64,000 nucleotides of DNA. It comes from JAXLWB01 sp046328715. GTDB taxonomy: Bacteria; Chloroflexota; Anaerolineae; Caldilineales; Caldilineaceae. The notes beneath the pieces were generated by a model, which had not been told where the DNA came from, searched no databases, and saw only the letters and a list, made by a program, of their open reading frames with translations. The translations under genes were made by a program, and so were the position numbers. Location: the NCBI GenBank assembly GCA_046328715.1, contig JAXLWB010000049.1:13351-77350 (forward strand), read 5' to 3'. Positions 50,097 to 60,500 of the stretch are shown here, in pieces; position 1 is the first letter of the stretch, and every line of letters begins with the position of its first letter.

Positions 50097-53000
50097 ATGA
50101 CCCCAGTGCTGCAGATTCGTTTGCTTGGCCGCTTTCAACTTGTCTATGACCAGCAACCGTTACCCACGGTCAAAAGTACGCGCCTGCAATCTCTATTGGC
50201 GTATCTAGTGCTACACGCCGGTGCATTTCACTCGCGCCAATATCTCGCCTTTTTGCTTTGGCCTGCTTCTACAGAGGAACAAGCGCGCACTAACCTGCGC
50301 AAACTCTGCTTTCAACTGCGCCAAGCCTTGCCCACCTCTGATCTTTTTCTGCGCATGGATCAGCACACGATCCAATGGCAGCCAGATGCACCTTATACCC
50401 TTGATGTCGATGAAGTACGCCATCTGCTCAATCGTCAGGTGCAGATGCCATCATTACCTGAAAATTTAATCGACTTGGTCGATCTCTATGCAGGGGAACT
50501 GCTCCCCAGTTGTTATGATGAGTGGCTCTTACCGTTGCGTCAGCAACTACATGATAGTGTGCTGAGCGATTTGAACCGCCTTGTAACCCTGCTTGAGCAA
50601 CAACGTGCCTACCAGGAGGGCATCCGCTATGCAAGGCGACTGCTCCAATTTGACCCATTACAGGAGCACACCTATCAACGTCTGATTCGGTTACATTTGC
50701 TGGATGGCGACCGTAGCAGTGCGCTGCGTACCTATCAAGAATGTCTGAAAGTACTCAAACGTGAGCTGGGGGTCGAGCCAGACGAGGAGACCCAAGGGCT
50801 TCATCACCAGATCATCTCCGGGCACTTTGCCGAGCGTCAAGCCGAGTCCGTTCGCAACCATCCACCCGATGAATCGACGCCGATACCAACGACACTGGGT
50901 CACAACCTGCACTGGTCACGGCCAGCGTTCCTGGTTGAGCAGGAATTAGCCCACGCCCCAACCACTCCACCGTTTGTGGCACGCCAGCGCGAACTGGCCC
51001 AACTGCATGGTTTTTTGGCCAATGCATTACAGGGTCGTGGTCAAATTGTCTTTGTCTCCGGTGACGCCGGTGCTGGTAAGAGCGCTCTGGTAAAGGAGTT
51101 CGTCCGCCGGGCCCAGGAGACGCATCCTGACCTGGTCGTCGCCAGTGGTGCTTGCCATACTCATGCTGGTATTGGTGATCCCTATCTCCCCTTTCGCGAA
51201 GTACTCAACGTACTAACCGGTGATGTCGAAACCCACTATGCCAGTGGCACCATGACCGGCGAGAATGCCCGCCGTCTCTGGTCTTTAACACCGCTGAGCG
51301 TGGCCTGTTTGGTTGACGACGCGCCGAACCTGATCGATACTTTCGTACCGGGCCAACGCTTGCTTGATCGGTTGGCAAATTTTGCCCCTGCCCCTGCTTG
51401 GTTGCCCCGCTTGGCGCAGCTTTGCGCCCAACCCACCAGTACCGACCTGCTGCAAACTCGTCTCTTTGCCCAATACACCAGTGTGTTACAGCGGTTGGCG
51501 ACCTATCAGCCCGTCGTGATTGTATTGGAAGACCTACACTGGGCAGACGCCAGTTCCATCAGCTTGCTCTTTCATTTAGGCTGTTCTCTCCAGGCAAGCC
51601 GGATTCTGTTGCTAGGCACATACCGAGCAGAGGAGGTGGCACTGGAGGGAACTTCCCACCCTCTGGAAGAGGTGGTAGACGAGTGCAGACGCCGTTATGG
51701 CGAAATTCGGGTGCAACTGAACGAAATCAGCGCGCAGGAGGGACGCCAATTTGTGGATGCACTGCTCGATACAGCGCCGAACCAGTTGAACGCCAGCTTC
51801 CGCCAGGCGCTTGTTCGTCATACGGGTGGTCATGCACTTTTTACCGTCGAACTCTTACGTCATCTGCAGGACGGGGGCGGTTTGGTGCAAGATCAAGTTG
51901 GACGATGGATCGAGGGCGATGCTGTACGTTGGACACACCTGCCTGCCAAGGCGGAAGGTGTAATTGAGAAGCGCATTCATCGCTTGGCAGACGAGGTGCG
52001 TGAACTTCTCGTCGTTGCCAGTGTGGAGGGGGAGAGTTTCACGGCGGATGTGGTCGCACGTGTACAGGATCGCAGCCTGCGTGCCATCCTGCGCCAATTC
52101 GCTCATCTAGAGTCGCGTCATCATTTGGTGGTTGCGCAAGAGGAGATCAAAGTAACCGATCGCTACCTGGCGCGTTACCGCTTTACCCATGCCTTGTTTC
52201 AGCACTACCTCTACCACACCCTCAGCCCTGGCGAACGACGGCTGTTGCACGGCGAGATTGCTAAGGCGCTGGAAGCTTTGTATGGCGAAGAGCTCGTCGC
52301 CATCACGCCCCAGTTGGCCTATCACTATGCCCAGGCTGGCGCAGAGGAAAAGGCGGTCACCTATCTAACGCAGGCGGGTGACTGGGCGCGCCGTCTGTCG
52401 GCTAGCCAGGAGGCACTACACTATTATCAACAGGCGCTAACGTTGACGGAAGGAAAAGCAACCTTCGACCTCATCTTGGCCCGACGCGCCCAAGTGCTCC
52501 TCGACCTTTTTCAAGGGCACGCTGCCGCCCGTGACTACGAACAATTGCTTGTCAATGCCCAGCAACGAGTGAACCGCCAACAAGAACTAGAAGGATTGAT
52601 TGGGCTGGCGCAGGCTTATTATGTAGTGTCGCTCGACGAGTTAGATTCTGATGTGATCACACGTGTTGGACCGTTGCGTGACGCGGCTTATGCCCTGGCG
52701 CGCCAACTGAACGACAAACGGGCGATGGTACGAGCGCTGCTCGTCGCCCGCTGGTTGGTTGATTCGGGACAGAGTAGCAGAGAGCAGGCGCTTGCCCAGG
52801 TTGAGGAAGCAGTGGCGCTCAGCCAGGAAGTGGGTAACGAGCAATTGATTCTCGAAAGTAACACATCGCTGATCTTTGCTTTACGGCTTTTAGAGCGTTA
52901 TCCAGAAGCCGAAGCCCAAGGTGAAGCGCTCCTCAACCGACCTGAGGCCCAGCGTAACTTGCCGCTGCGCAAAGAAATCTACTATGAGTTGATCTGGGTT

Positions 53001-53903
53001 CACTACTTTCAAGGTAACTATGGGCGCTGCATCGTTTGTTGTGATGGTGCCATCCAGATCGCACACGAGATTGGCGCGCCACCTGTCCAATATCCAACCA
53101 CTAAAGCCCTGTCGCTTTTATGGTTGGGTCGTTACGAGGAGGCGTGGCTTGCGTTACAACAGGAGGTTGTCGATGAAAGCCATCACCTGGGCATTGCCTT
53201 TCAGGAACTAGGCATCGGCATCTACTATCTGGAGCTGCTGGAATACTCGAAAGCCTCTGCGATCTTTGAGCATATCATCCACCAAGCAAGAAGGCTGCGC
53301 CGGGTATGGATGGAAAATTGGGCCATGGGTCTGCTTGCAAAAGCGAAGATCCGCAGTGGGCGATTTGAACCGAGCGATTTAGCGGGGATGAGCCACGATT
53401 TGGCCCAAGTCGCGATTGTCTCTGTCGAATCGATGATTGCGGCACTGGCTGCTGTAATGGTGGGCGAAATTGCCTTGACCGCCGGTCAGTTGGAGGATGC
53501 ATTGCAGCACGCCGAGATGTTTGCAGCCCGGGCGCAAAGGCTCGGTCTGCGTCATGATACCCTACGCGCCGTAGAGTTACAGATACGCGTGCTTCTCCAG
53601 ATGGATCAAGCAGAAGTAGCGCTCCGTTTGGCTGATACAAGTATTAGTAGCGCAGAGCGCATGAGCTATTCCCCCCTTGTCTGGCAGTTGCGAGTACGAA
53701 AGGCACAGGCGCTCGCTAGGCTGGGGGAAAATGCAGCAGCACGGTTGGAGTACCAAGCGGCTGCGGTCGTGATCAAGCAATTGAGCGCAACGATTGGCAA
53801 TGTAGAACTACAACGAGGATTTCTTGCCGACCCGCTTGTCGCATCTATCCTCGCCGCTACTCAGATCGATACTAACCCCACCCTACCCCTCCCGTTCGGC
53901 TGA
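50097..53903 (+). CDS. BTAD/SARP-like STAND ATPase regulator with TPRs
   Basis: About 1268 residues. An OmpR/PhoB-like DNA-binding domain (IRLLGRFQLVYDQQPLP, STRLQSLLAYLVLHAG, EQARTNLRKLCFQLRQAL; residues 1-95) is joined to a BTAD domain (about 105-245; FDPLQEHTYQRLIRLHLLDGDRSSALRTY, RELGVEPDEET). Then comes an AAA/STAND ATPase with GDAGAGKS (about 322-329) and Walker B-like VVIVLEDLHWADAS, followed by about 600 residues of TPR/helical repeats. It belongs to the AfsR/LuxR-LAL-type large transcription factors. The ATG at 50097 with GAGGAG just upstream is preferred over the TTG at 50073. The final residues (TNPTLPLPFG) are encoded by the repeat element that follows. Confidence 0.92.
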   Translation: MTPVLQIRLLGRFQLVYDQQPLPTVKSTRLQSLLAYLVLHAGAFHSRQYLAFLLWPASTEEQARTNLRKLCFQLRQALPTSDLFLRMDQHTIQWQPDAPYTLDVDEVRHLLNRQVQMPSLPENLIDLVDLYAGELLPSCYDEWLLPLRQQLHDSVLSDLNRLVTLLEQQRAYQEGIRYARRLLQFDPLQEHTYQRLIRLHLLDGDRSSALRTYQECLKVLKRELGVEPDEETQGLHHQIISGHFAERQAESVRNHPPDESTPIPTTLGHNLHWSRPAFLVEQELAHAPTTPPFVARQRELAQLHGFLANALQGRGQIVFVSGDAGAGKSALVKEFVRRAQETHPDLVVASGACHTHAGIGDPYLPFREVLNVLTGDVETHYASGTMTGENARRLWSLTPLSVACLVDDAPNLIDTFVPGQRLLDRLANFAPAPAWLPRLAQLCAQPTSTDLLQTRLFAQYTSVLQRLATYQPVVIVLEDLHWADASSISLLFHLGCSLQASRILLLGTYRAEEVALEGTSHPLEEVVDECRRRYGEIRVQLNEISAQEGRQFVDALLDTAPNQLNASFRQALVRHTGGHALFTVELLRHLQDGGGLVQDQVGRWIEGDAVRWTHLPAKAEGVIEKRIHRLADEVRELLVVASVEGESFTADVVARVQDRSLRAILRQFAHLESRHHLVVAQEEIKVTDRYLARYRFTHALFQHYLYHTLSPGERRLLHGEIAKALEALYGEELVAITPQLAYHYAQAGAEEKAVTYLTQAGDWARRLSASQEALHYYQQALTLTEGKATFDLILARRAQVLLDLFQGHAAARDYEQLLVNAQQRVNRQQELEGLIGLAQAYYVVSLDELDSDVITRVGPLRDAAYALARQLNDKRAMVRALLVARWLVDSGQSSREQALAQVEEAVALSQEVGNEQLILESNTSLIFALRLLERYPEAEAQGEALLNRPEAQRNLPLRKEIYYELIWVHYFQGNYGRCIVCCDGAIQIAHEIGAPPVQYPTTKALSLLWLGRYEEAWLALQQEVVDESHHLGIAFQELGIGIYYLELLEYSKASAIFEHIIHQARRLRRVWMENWAMGLLAKAKIRSGRFEPSDLAGMSHDLAQVAIVSVESMIAALAAVMVGEIALTAGQLEDALQHAEMFAARAQRLGLRHDTLRAVELQIRVLLQMDQAEVALRLADTSISSAERMSYSPLVWQLRVRKAQALARLGENAAARLEYQAAAVVIKQLSATIGNVELQRGFLADPLVASILAATQIDTNPTLPLPFG

Positions 53904-53980
53904 GACTTCGGCGAGCTCAGTCGAGTCGCTCACGTCGAAGCCAAACAGGGAGGGTTAGGGTGGGGTGGCTTGGTAGTTAC
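53876..53980. repeat. G-rich palindromic repeat element at the BTAD gene end
   Basis: CCCCACCCTACCCCTCCC (53876-53893) and GGGAGGGTTAGGGTGGGG (53948-53965) are near complements. Both have quadruplex potential; the loop holds CTTCGGCGAGCTC-like words. The element matches that at 42537-42665 including the CTTGGTAGTT flank. It overlaps the last ten codons of the BTAD gene. Confidence 0.75.
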
Positions 53981-54025
53981 GATTTACGATCTAATCAACT
54001 CCTATTCACACGATGAGGTCAACGC

Positions 54026-55414
54026 ATGATACTTCGACCAGGAAGACCAGAAGAAGCCGGGATGGTTGGTGCGCGTATCCGTCATGTCGCCGATCTGGCG
54101 CAAAGTTGGGTCACGGATGGTCTCACCCCCGCCCTCGTTGTGTTGGTAGCACGGCGCGGGATTGTTGTCTTACACGAAGCTTATGGTCGCCTCACACCAA
54201 GGCTGGACGCACCGCCACTGCAACGCGATGCGATCTATCCCATATCCTCGATGAGCAAGCCGATCACGGCAACCGCTGTTATGCTCCTGGTGGAAGATGG
54301 GCTGCTTGGCCTCAACCGGCCCGTGTGCGAATACATCCCTGAATTCGTCGGTGCCAGCAAAGAGGCAGTATTGGTACATCATCTACTAACCCACACCTCT
54401 GGGCTAAGAGATGGCGAGATCGATACTCATGCGCAACAGAAGCAGAGTTCCGTTATGCTTCCTCCAGCCGCTGAAACGCAGCATGAAGAAATTCACAAAT
54501 GGCTGTTTCTGGGCTACGATGCTCCGCTCTGGAAACCTCCTGGCGTGGAAATGTCCTATTGTAGCTATAACTATGAGTTGCTGGGCGAAATCGTACGACG
54601 AGTGAGTGGGCGCGCTCTGGCCGACTTTGCCCAAACACGTATCTTTGCACCATTGGGCATGCGCGACACCTATTATAGCGTACCAGATTCGGTGCGCGGC
54701 CGGATCGTCAAGCGTCCCGCTGATGCGCCGTGGGCAGGGCCTCTGGGAGCAGGACTGGTTGATGCCTTGCCGCTTGTAAAAGCAAGAATGGTCGGACTGG
54801 ACAGTAAGGAATGGGAAGAACGACCGTTTGCTGCGTATGGGGCTTTTTCAACCGCTTGGGATATGGCGACCTTCGGTCAGATGTTTCTCAACCAGGGCCG
54901 CTATGCCGAAAAGCGCATCCTGAGCCCAGCAACCGTGAATGTGATGACAACCAATCAGATTCCAGGGATTGGCGCGATCTTTAGCAATGAATTCTTCCCA
55001 GAAGCAGGTTGGAGCTATGGCTGGGAGATACGTGGTAACAAGAAGCCCATGTATTACGGTTCTTTGCAATCGCCACGTACCTTTTCGCATGGGGGAGGTG
55101 GTGGGACTTATTTGTGGGTCGATCCGGTCTGTGAACTGGTAGGGGTCTATTTCTCGGCTGTGATTCGTAATAGTGCTGATGGCTATCTTCCCGTGTGGGC
55201 GGCTGACTTGTTCATGAATGCAGTGACAGCCACAATCGACGACGAATCTGAAGATCAGAACCCCGCACGTCAGTATGGGTTCCGTCCGCTGACGCTAACG
55301 GCTCTGAAGTTTGCATCAGAGCCCCGCACATCAGTAAGGGTTCCGTACGCTGACGCTAACGGCTCTGAAGTTTGCATCAGAGCCCCGCACATCAGTAAGG
55401 GTCCCGTACGCTGA
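54026..55414 (+). CDS. Serine hydrolase (beta-lactamase fold) with repeat-derived C-terminus
   Basis: 462 residues of the EstB / class C beta-lactamase group: S75-M-S-K78 in YPISSMSKPITATAVMLLVEDG, a SYN segment in YCSYNYELLGEI for the Tyr motif, and a C-terminal HGGGGGTYLW box. The VDPVCELVGVYFSAV strand is typical. No signal peptide. Residues after about 412 (PARQYGFRPLTLTALKF and on to HISKGPVR) come from the 60-bp tandem repeat and are not part of the fold; the original stop was probably lost or overwritten. Distinct from the pair at 40-45 kb. Confidence 0.9.
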   Translation: MILRPGRPEEAGMVGARIRHVADLAQSWVTDGLTPALVVLVARRGIVVLHEAYGRLTPRLDAPPLQRDAIYPISSMSKPITATAVMLLVEDGLLGLNRPVCEYIPEFVGASKEAVLVHHLLTHTSGLRDGEIDTHAQQKQSSVMLPPAAETQHEEIHKWLFLGYDAPLWKPPGVEMSYCSYNYELLGEIVRRVSGRALADFAQTRIFAPLGMRDTYYSVPDSVRGRIVKRPADAPWAGPLGAGLVDALPLVKARMVGLDSKEWEERPFAAYGAFSTAWDMATFGQMFLNQGRYAEKRILSPATVNVMTTNQIPGIGAIFSNEFFPEAGWSYGWEIRGNKKPMYYGSLQSPRTFSHGGGGGTYLWVDPVCELVGVYFSAVIRNSADGYLPVWAADLFMNAVTATIDDESEDQNPARQYGFRPLTLTALKFASEPRTSVRVPYADANGSEVCIRAPHISKGPVR

Positions 55415-55554
55415 TGCTAACGGCTCTGCAATTCGCATCAGAACCCTGCACGTCAGTAAGGGTCCCGTACGCTGACGCTAACGGCTCTGACGACACATCA
55501 GAACCCCGCACGTCAGTAAGGGTCTCGTACGCTGACGCTAACGGCTCTGCAATT
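55261..55554. repeat. Five tandem copies of a 60-61 bp repeat
   Basis: Units begin with CCCCGCAC or CCCTGCAC at 55261, 55322, 55383, 55443 and 55503 and share CGTACGCTGACGCTAACGG. No spacers separate them, so it is not a CRISPR. The first units encode the C-terminus of the serine hydrolase. Confidence 0.9.
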
Positions 55555-55572
55555 CGTCACCTGCACGATCAC

Positions 55573-55608
55573 TACTGACTGTTGACTCATGACTATTGAC
55601 TATTGACT
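55573..55608. repeat. Five tandem heptads on the minus strand
   Basis: Read on the minus strand: GTCAATA, GTCAATA, GTCATGA, GTCAACA and GTCAGTA. The equivalent of 39874-39901 downstream of LysM-SH3 copy A, with one unit more. Confidence 0.8.
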
Positions 55609-55619
55609 TCCCCCTCTCC

Positions 55620-57461
55620 TCACCCACAACTCTTACTCCCCAGCACCAGAATGCCGTGTACCTTCCACTGGCCGTTCTCCAACAACATGCAGATCGTGTT
55701 TTGATGCGTGGCAATGATGCCTGCGGGGTGGAAGGTAGCGTCGAAGACCCAATAGGCGGCGTTCCAGCCTTGATGTTCGTTGCGAATGTCGCTGGCGCTG
55801 ACAAATTCTTTGCCACGGAAGCCGTTGCCAAAGGTCTGCGCGTCACAAAGCTGTTTGAGTTTGCATAGATCGCTGTCCCGGAAGTAGGTCGAGAGCAGAC
55901 TATAGGCTACGGCAAAATCACGTCGGTTGAGCGCATCCTGGTAGGCGAGGAAGGCCGAGACTGGTGAATTCACTGACGGCGGCGTGGGGGTGGGATTGCC
56001 GCCAGGGGTCGGCGCACCGTTCACAAGCGGCACCAGCCAATAGCCCGCATTGGAGTTGTTGGGATCACCTTCGCTGGCGTAATAACGACTGTTGCCCACT
56101 TCGAGCAACCAGAAGGTCCAGCCGTCGGCGCACTCGGGACCGCCAATGACACGGACCACCTTGCCTGGATCCAGTCGGGTAGAGACAATGACCGAAGGCG
56201 AACTGCTGGGAGAGCGGCGCAGGCTCAAGGTAACTGTCCAGGGAGTGTAGACTCCATCGCCCATTTTGATGCGTGAGGGGTAGCCAGGGCAAGCCTGATA
56301 GAGATTCTGGGGTGACAGCCAATAGCGCAGTTGCCCATCATCGTCGCGTCCGCCTTCTGAAGTCCAGCCGATCAAACCACTTTGCAGATCCTTCACTTGC
56401 CAGCGCTGATAGTAATTACCACCATCTCCCTGCACGCAGCGCGGACCATCCAACACAAAGAGTTGGCGATTGAGCGGCAGTTCACCGATTAGTCGGGTGT
56501 AGTTCTCCGATGCATAGAGCAGACGTTTGGATACGGAAGGCAGCACGATGGCAATCGCACCAGGATAGAGACGGTTATGCACCGAGGCGAACTGCTTGCG
56601 TTGCTGTACATCTGCCGGGCAGTCGAGGTAAGTCACCAATCCTTTGCCAGTTGGCTGCGGAGGGAGCACAATCGGGGTTGGCGTAGGCGTGATCGGGGAA
56701 GAGCCACCGCCGTGCAGGAGATCATCGCTAAACCAAGCGGCTAGCGCACCTTCGCTCAGTGCGCCGATCTCGTCATACTTCTCAGTCTTGCCAATGCGCC
56801 AACCACCGGCTTCCAAGACCACAGGATAGATGGCGTCGTATTGATGGTTGACCAGCCGCCCCTGCTCCATGTCCACTGTGTAGAGAATCACACCGACGCG
56901 AGCACCGGCTACCCGTTGCTCGATCAGTTTGATGTAGTTGATCTGCACCTGGCGTGTCCCGACATAGGTGTTGCGAAAACCGGCCAGCGATTGGGCTGCC
57001 TGGCGCTGCGTGCTGAGGTAGGCATAGGCAGGAGCTAGATCACCGGTCTGGCTCAACCCTCGGTTCAACGCTGCATAGAAATCGCGCACGGCAGCGATCA
57101 CCGCCACCTGACCGGCGGGCGTCCCGCCGCCGTTGGCCGCAGGAATCAGCAGCTTATCGCCTGGCTGCAAGTTGGTGCCGCGTTGGCTCCACAACTGCGC
57201 ATTGGCGGCGCGCAGTTCGGGATACCCCACGCCACACTTCTCGGCAATCTTGGTCCAATAGTCGCCGGGTTGCACGGTGTAGGGGTTAGGACAGGGGGAT
57301 TGAGCGTGGAGGGAGGAATGAGGACCTGCGAAGAAGTTTACAGAGAAAACGAAGCAGATCGCGATACAGATCTGTACAATCTGCGCTGGGTGGAATAAAC
57401 GCGCCATTACGGCTCGCTGTGCAGCTAGAAGCTGAGGTTGTACGTGTATTTGAATCGTCAT
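55620..57461 (-). CDS. LysM-SH3-NTF2-like secreted protein, copy B
   Basis: 613 residues, clean frame. Signal-like segment 28-53 (VQICIAICFVFSVNFFAG, cleaved after LHA), preceded by a long 27-residue start. A LysM domain at 61-107 (YTVQPGDYWTKIAEK, NLQPGDKLLIP) binds peptidoglycan or chitin-like sugar. An NTF2-like domain at about 118-250 is followed by a TPTPTPI Pro/Thr linker. Two bacterial SH3-like parts follow, and a final NTF2-like domain (about 510-613; FLAYQDALNRRDFAVAYSLLS, HQGWNAAYWVFDATF). Probably a cell-wall-associated secreted protein; no enzyme motif. Near-identical to copy A, with a copied repeat flank. Confidence 0.9.
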   Translation of the reverse strand: MTIQIHVQPQLLAAQRAVMARLFHPAQIVQICIAICFVFSVNFFAGPHSSLHAQSPCPNPYTVQPGDYWTKIAEKCGVGYPELRAANAQLWSQRGTNLQPGDKLLIPAANGGGTPAGQVAVIAAVRDFYAALNRGLSQTGDLAPAYAYLSTQRQAAQSLAGFRNTYVGTRQVQINYIKLIEQRVAGARVGVILYTVDMEQGRLVNHQYDAIYPVVLEAGGWRIGKTEKYDEIGALSEGALAAWFSDDLLHGGGSSPITPTPTPIVLPPQPTGKGLVTYLDCPADVQQRKQFASVHNRLYPGAIAIVLPSVSKRLLYASENYTRLIGELPLNRQLFVLDGPRCVQGDGGNYYQRWQVKDLQSGLIGWTSEGGRDDDGQLRYWLSPQNLYQACPGYPSRIKMGDGVYTPWTVTLSLRRSPSSSPSVIVSTRLDPGKVVRVIGGPECADGWTFWLLEVGNSRYYASEGDPNNSNAGYWLVPLVNGAPTPGGNPTPTPPSVNSPVSAFLAYQDALNRRDFAVAYSLLSTYFRDSDLCKLKQLCDAQTFGNGFRGKEFVSASDIRNEHQGWNAAYWVFDATFHPAGIIATHQNTICMLLENGQWKVHGILVLGSKSCG

Positions 57462-57543
57462 GAGCGTTTTCCTGAATTACGTATTGCGGCTCTGCCAGAT
57501 TAAACGTGAAACTCACGCAAGGCGCAACAAAAATTTTGACGGC

Positions 57544-60500
57544 TTAACGGGTCACGTTTGGCAAATAGACCTTTTGCTCACTGCTATTGTCGTTGTCACT
57601 TACCTGTAGTGTTACTTGAATCGACAGCGGCTCTGCGCCTGTACCATTGATAATAATCGCATCGCCATAATTGCCTACTGCGAGATTGCTACTCTCCACT
57701 GTAACGTTGACAGTAGCGGGCACACTCCCTGTTGTCGGCGTTAGCTTGAGCCAAGGGATGGTTTCACTGGCAGTCCAGGAGATAGTGGCATTGCTCTGGA
57801 TCGCAAAGCTTTGAACTGTAGGGCTAGCACCACCAGCAATTGCGGAAAAGGCAAGGGTTTGCGGATTCACCTGTAACACTGCTTTGACTAGCGTCAACTG
57901 TACATCAATGACGATGGGTTCATCCAGCACATCGCTCAGAATCGTGATTTGACCGGTGTGCGTGCTAGGTACTAAGTTGGCAAGATCGACCGTGACTTGA
58001 ACGTTGGTTGCCCCAGCGCCCTCAGTTGCCGATAACTTGATCCACGAACTGGAAACAATGGCATTCCAGGCGGGCGCGCCGCTGCTGCTGATGGTCAAGG
58101 TTTGCGCTGCTGGGTTGTTGGTACCCACAATCGCAGTGTAGTTGAGAGCAGTCGAATTGACCTGCAACAGGCTGTTGCCACCTGCCGGGTTGACTACGAG
58201 GGTGACATTGACCAGCAGCGGACTGGACTGCCCAGTGCCTGTAAATCTGATCTGCCCCTGGTGGGTTCCAGCCGCAAGCCCGGTTGTGTCCACAGAAACG
58301 TCCAGGGTTGCGGGCGTGGCACCGGACGTTTGCGAGAGATGGAGCCAGGTGGGAGAGAGGGTGGCTGTCCAGGTGAGGGAGGTGACGCCGCTGTGGTTGA
58401 GTTTGAGGGGTTGAGGGGAGGGGTTGTTGTCGCCTTGTTTGGCGTTGAATGTAAGATCACTTGAGCTGATTTGAAGTGCATTGTCGGCAGCTGAGATAAC
58501 TGTAATTGTAATTGCGTCAGTGGAGCTATTGCCCTCGTTATCACTAACCGTCAGCACAAACGAGTAATCACCAACTTGGTTCGGAACAAAACTTGGGTGG
58601 TCTGAAGTTGCGTCTGTCAATGTGACTGTAGGTCCAGTTTTCTGAGACCAAGCAAAGCTTAAAGTTGAATACTCATTATTCAGATCAAAGGTGGCACTAC
58701 CATTTAGTATAACAGTGTTACTTGCCACGATTCGCTGGTCTGGTCCAGCATTTGCTGATGGCTCAAACTTCTCGTCTGATACAATTATGGTTGTTTGTCG
58801 TTGAAGGCTACCATTTTGCACTGTAATAATGGCTTCGCCAGGATTAATTGCTGTAACAATCCCGTTGGATGATACGGTCACGATAGAGCTATCTGATGAC
58901 GTGTATTGAGTGCCGATAAGCGAGCTACTGACATTACGCTCAATCCCATCACTGTACTCACCTAAGGCAAATAAGCGACTGGTTTCACCCTGCCTAAACA
59001 TGGTTAAGTCGCTTGGCAAAAGACGTAGTGCTGTTAGCGAGTTTGTTGTTGTGACTTGCAATGTGACCATACCCGATTTGGCGAAAACCCCATTGCCGCC
59101 ACCCAAAGATATAATCTTATATTCGCCAAGTGCTTCTTTGGGAATAGTCAGTTCAAAAACAAAAGGCGCAGCTTTGTCAATTAGGGCAACTTTCCCGCCA
59201 ACCAATAACACTTCTGTGATAGGTGTATTTGGTGCAATCGTCACTACTACGGAAATTGTTTCGCCAGACTGTACAACAGTTCCAGAATGCGGCACAGTAA
59301 TCGTAAGCTCATCAAGCTCAGTTAGCATGGCGGCCTGAACAGGTTTGAGTCGATTAACTACGGGGATATTGATAGTCGATGGAGGCGGGAAATTTGAAAA
59401 GAGTGGTTTATCCGGTGCTGTGTTTAGCAGAGTAATCAGCATGGTCGTATAAGGCGAATCCTTACCCGTTACAAAGACGTGGATACTGTTGACAGAATAG
59501 TCAACCGTATAGTTAGCAGTGGGCATTCCACCTTCCTGACTTTTGCGCGGTACGATGATATCGTGTTCATCTTTTAGTGTAGAATCAATGCCTTGAGACA
59601 AGTCGATTACTAAACCTGCTAATTCGGCAAATTCGTTAATGATCACGATGGGCCAGGCTCTAGATACACCAGTCGCAAGTTCAAGGGCATCTACTTCTTC
59701 TTCGAAACTACTAATGTTTTCAGTAATCTCTGAACCTCCAGAGCCAACAAAGGCATATGAAGGCACTAAAGTCTTTGGAATACTATTGATGGCTGCACTA
59801 TTGACTGCGAGATCCGATGATCCTCGATCCACAGGCATGTCGATCAAGAATGAACTCATTGCTTCGTCAAAAGCTGAACCAATAACAGGAACTTGCTGAA
59901 TATCTTTGATCAAATTTGCCCATTGTGAGCCTGCATGAGGCGAGTTGAGGGTGATCAGTCGATTGATATCTCCTTCGTCATAATTGCGAAATCTGCTCTT
60001 ATAATCTGGTTTTGCAATATAGACACGGCTGATTAACCCTCCCATACTATGAGCTATGATGTCAACCTGAGTAGTTGCAATTAACATGCGACGGGATTTA
60101 TTGAGTGTTGTATAAATCCAGCCTGCTAAGACAGGAACATTAGTTTGTAGCGAACTTGCCGTTGTTGCCTTGTAGTCTGCAATCACAATGGCTTTTGACC
60201 AACGAGGATCGTTAATCAGCGGAAGCCCCCAGGTTTCTCCACCTGACCAAACGCCATGCATCAACAACAAAGGAGGACGAACCAAGCGAAAGTCTCGCTC
60301 AATAACCATTTCCTGGGGTGTGTTCGGTTGATAGGTCGCTTTGAATCGAATCACTCGCTCTGCCAATCCTTGATCGCCACCACGGTTAAACTCGTCAGGC
60401 GTTCGATATATCGCAAAAGCCATATAACCGCGACTGGTTTGTACTGCATTAACTTTTACACAATCACTACGACTATTGTTACCCAACTCTGCCAATCCGC

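Noticed and set aside
55261..55554. Possible CRISPR array
   Set aside because: Units of 60-61 bp are contiguous, without unique spacers and without cas genes.
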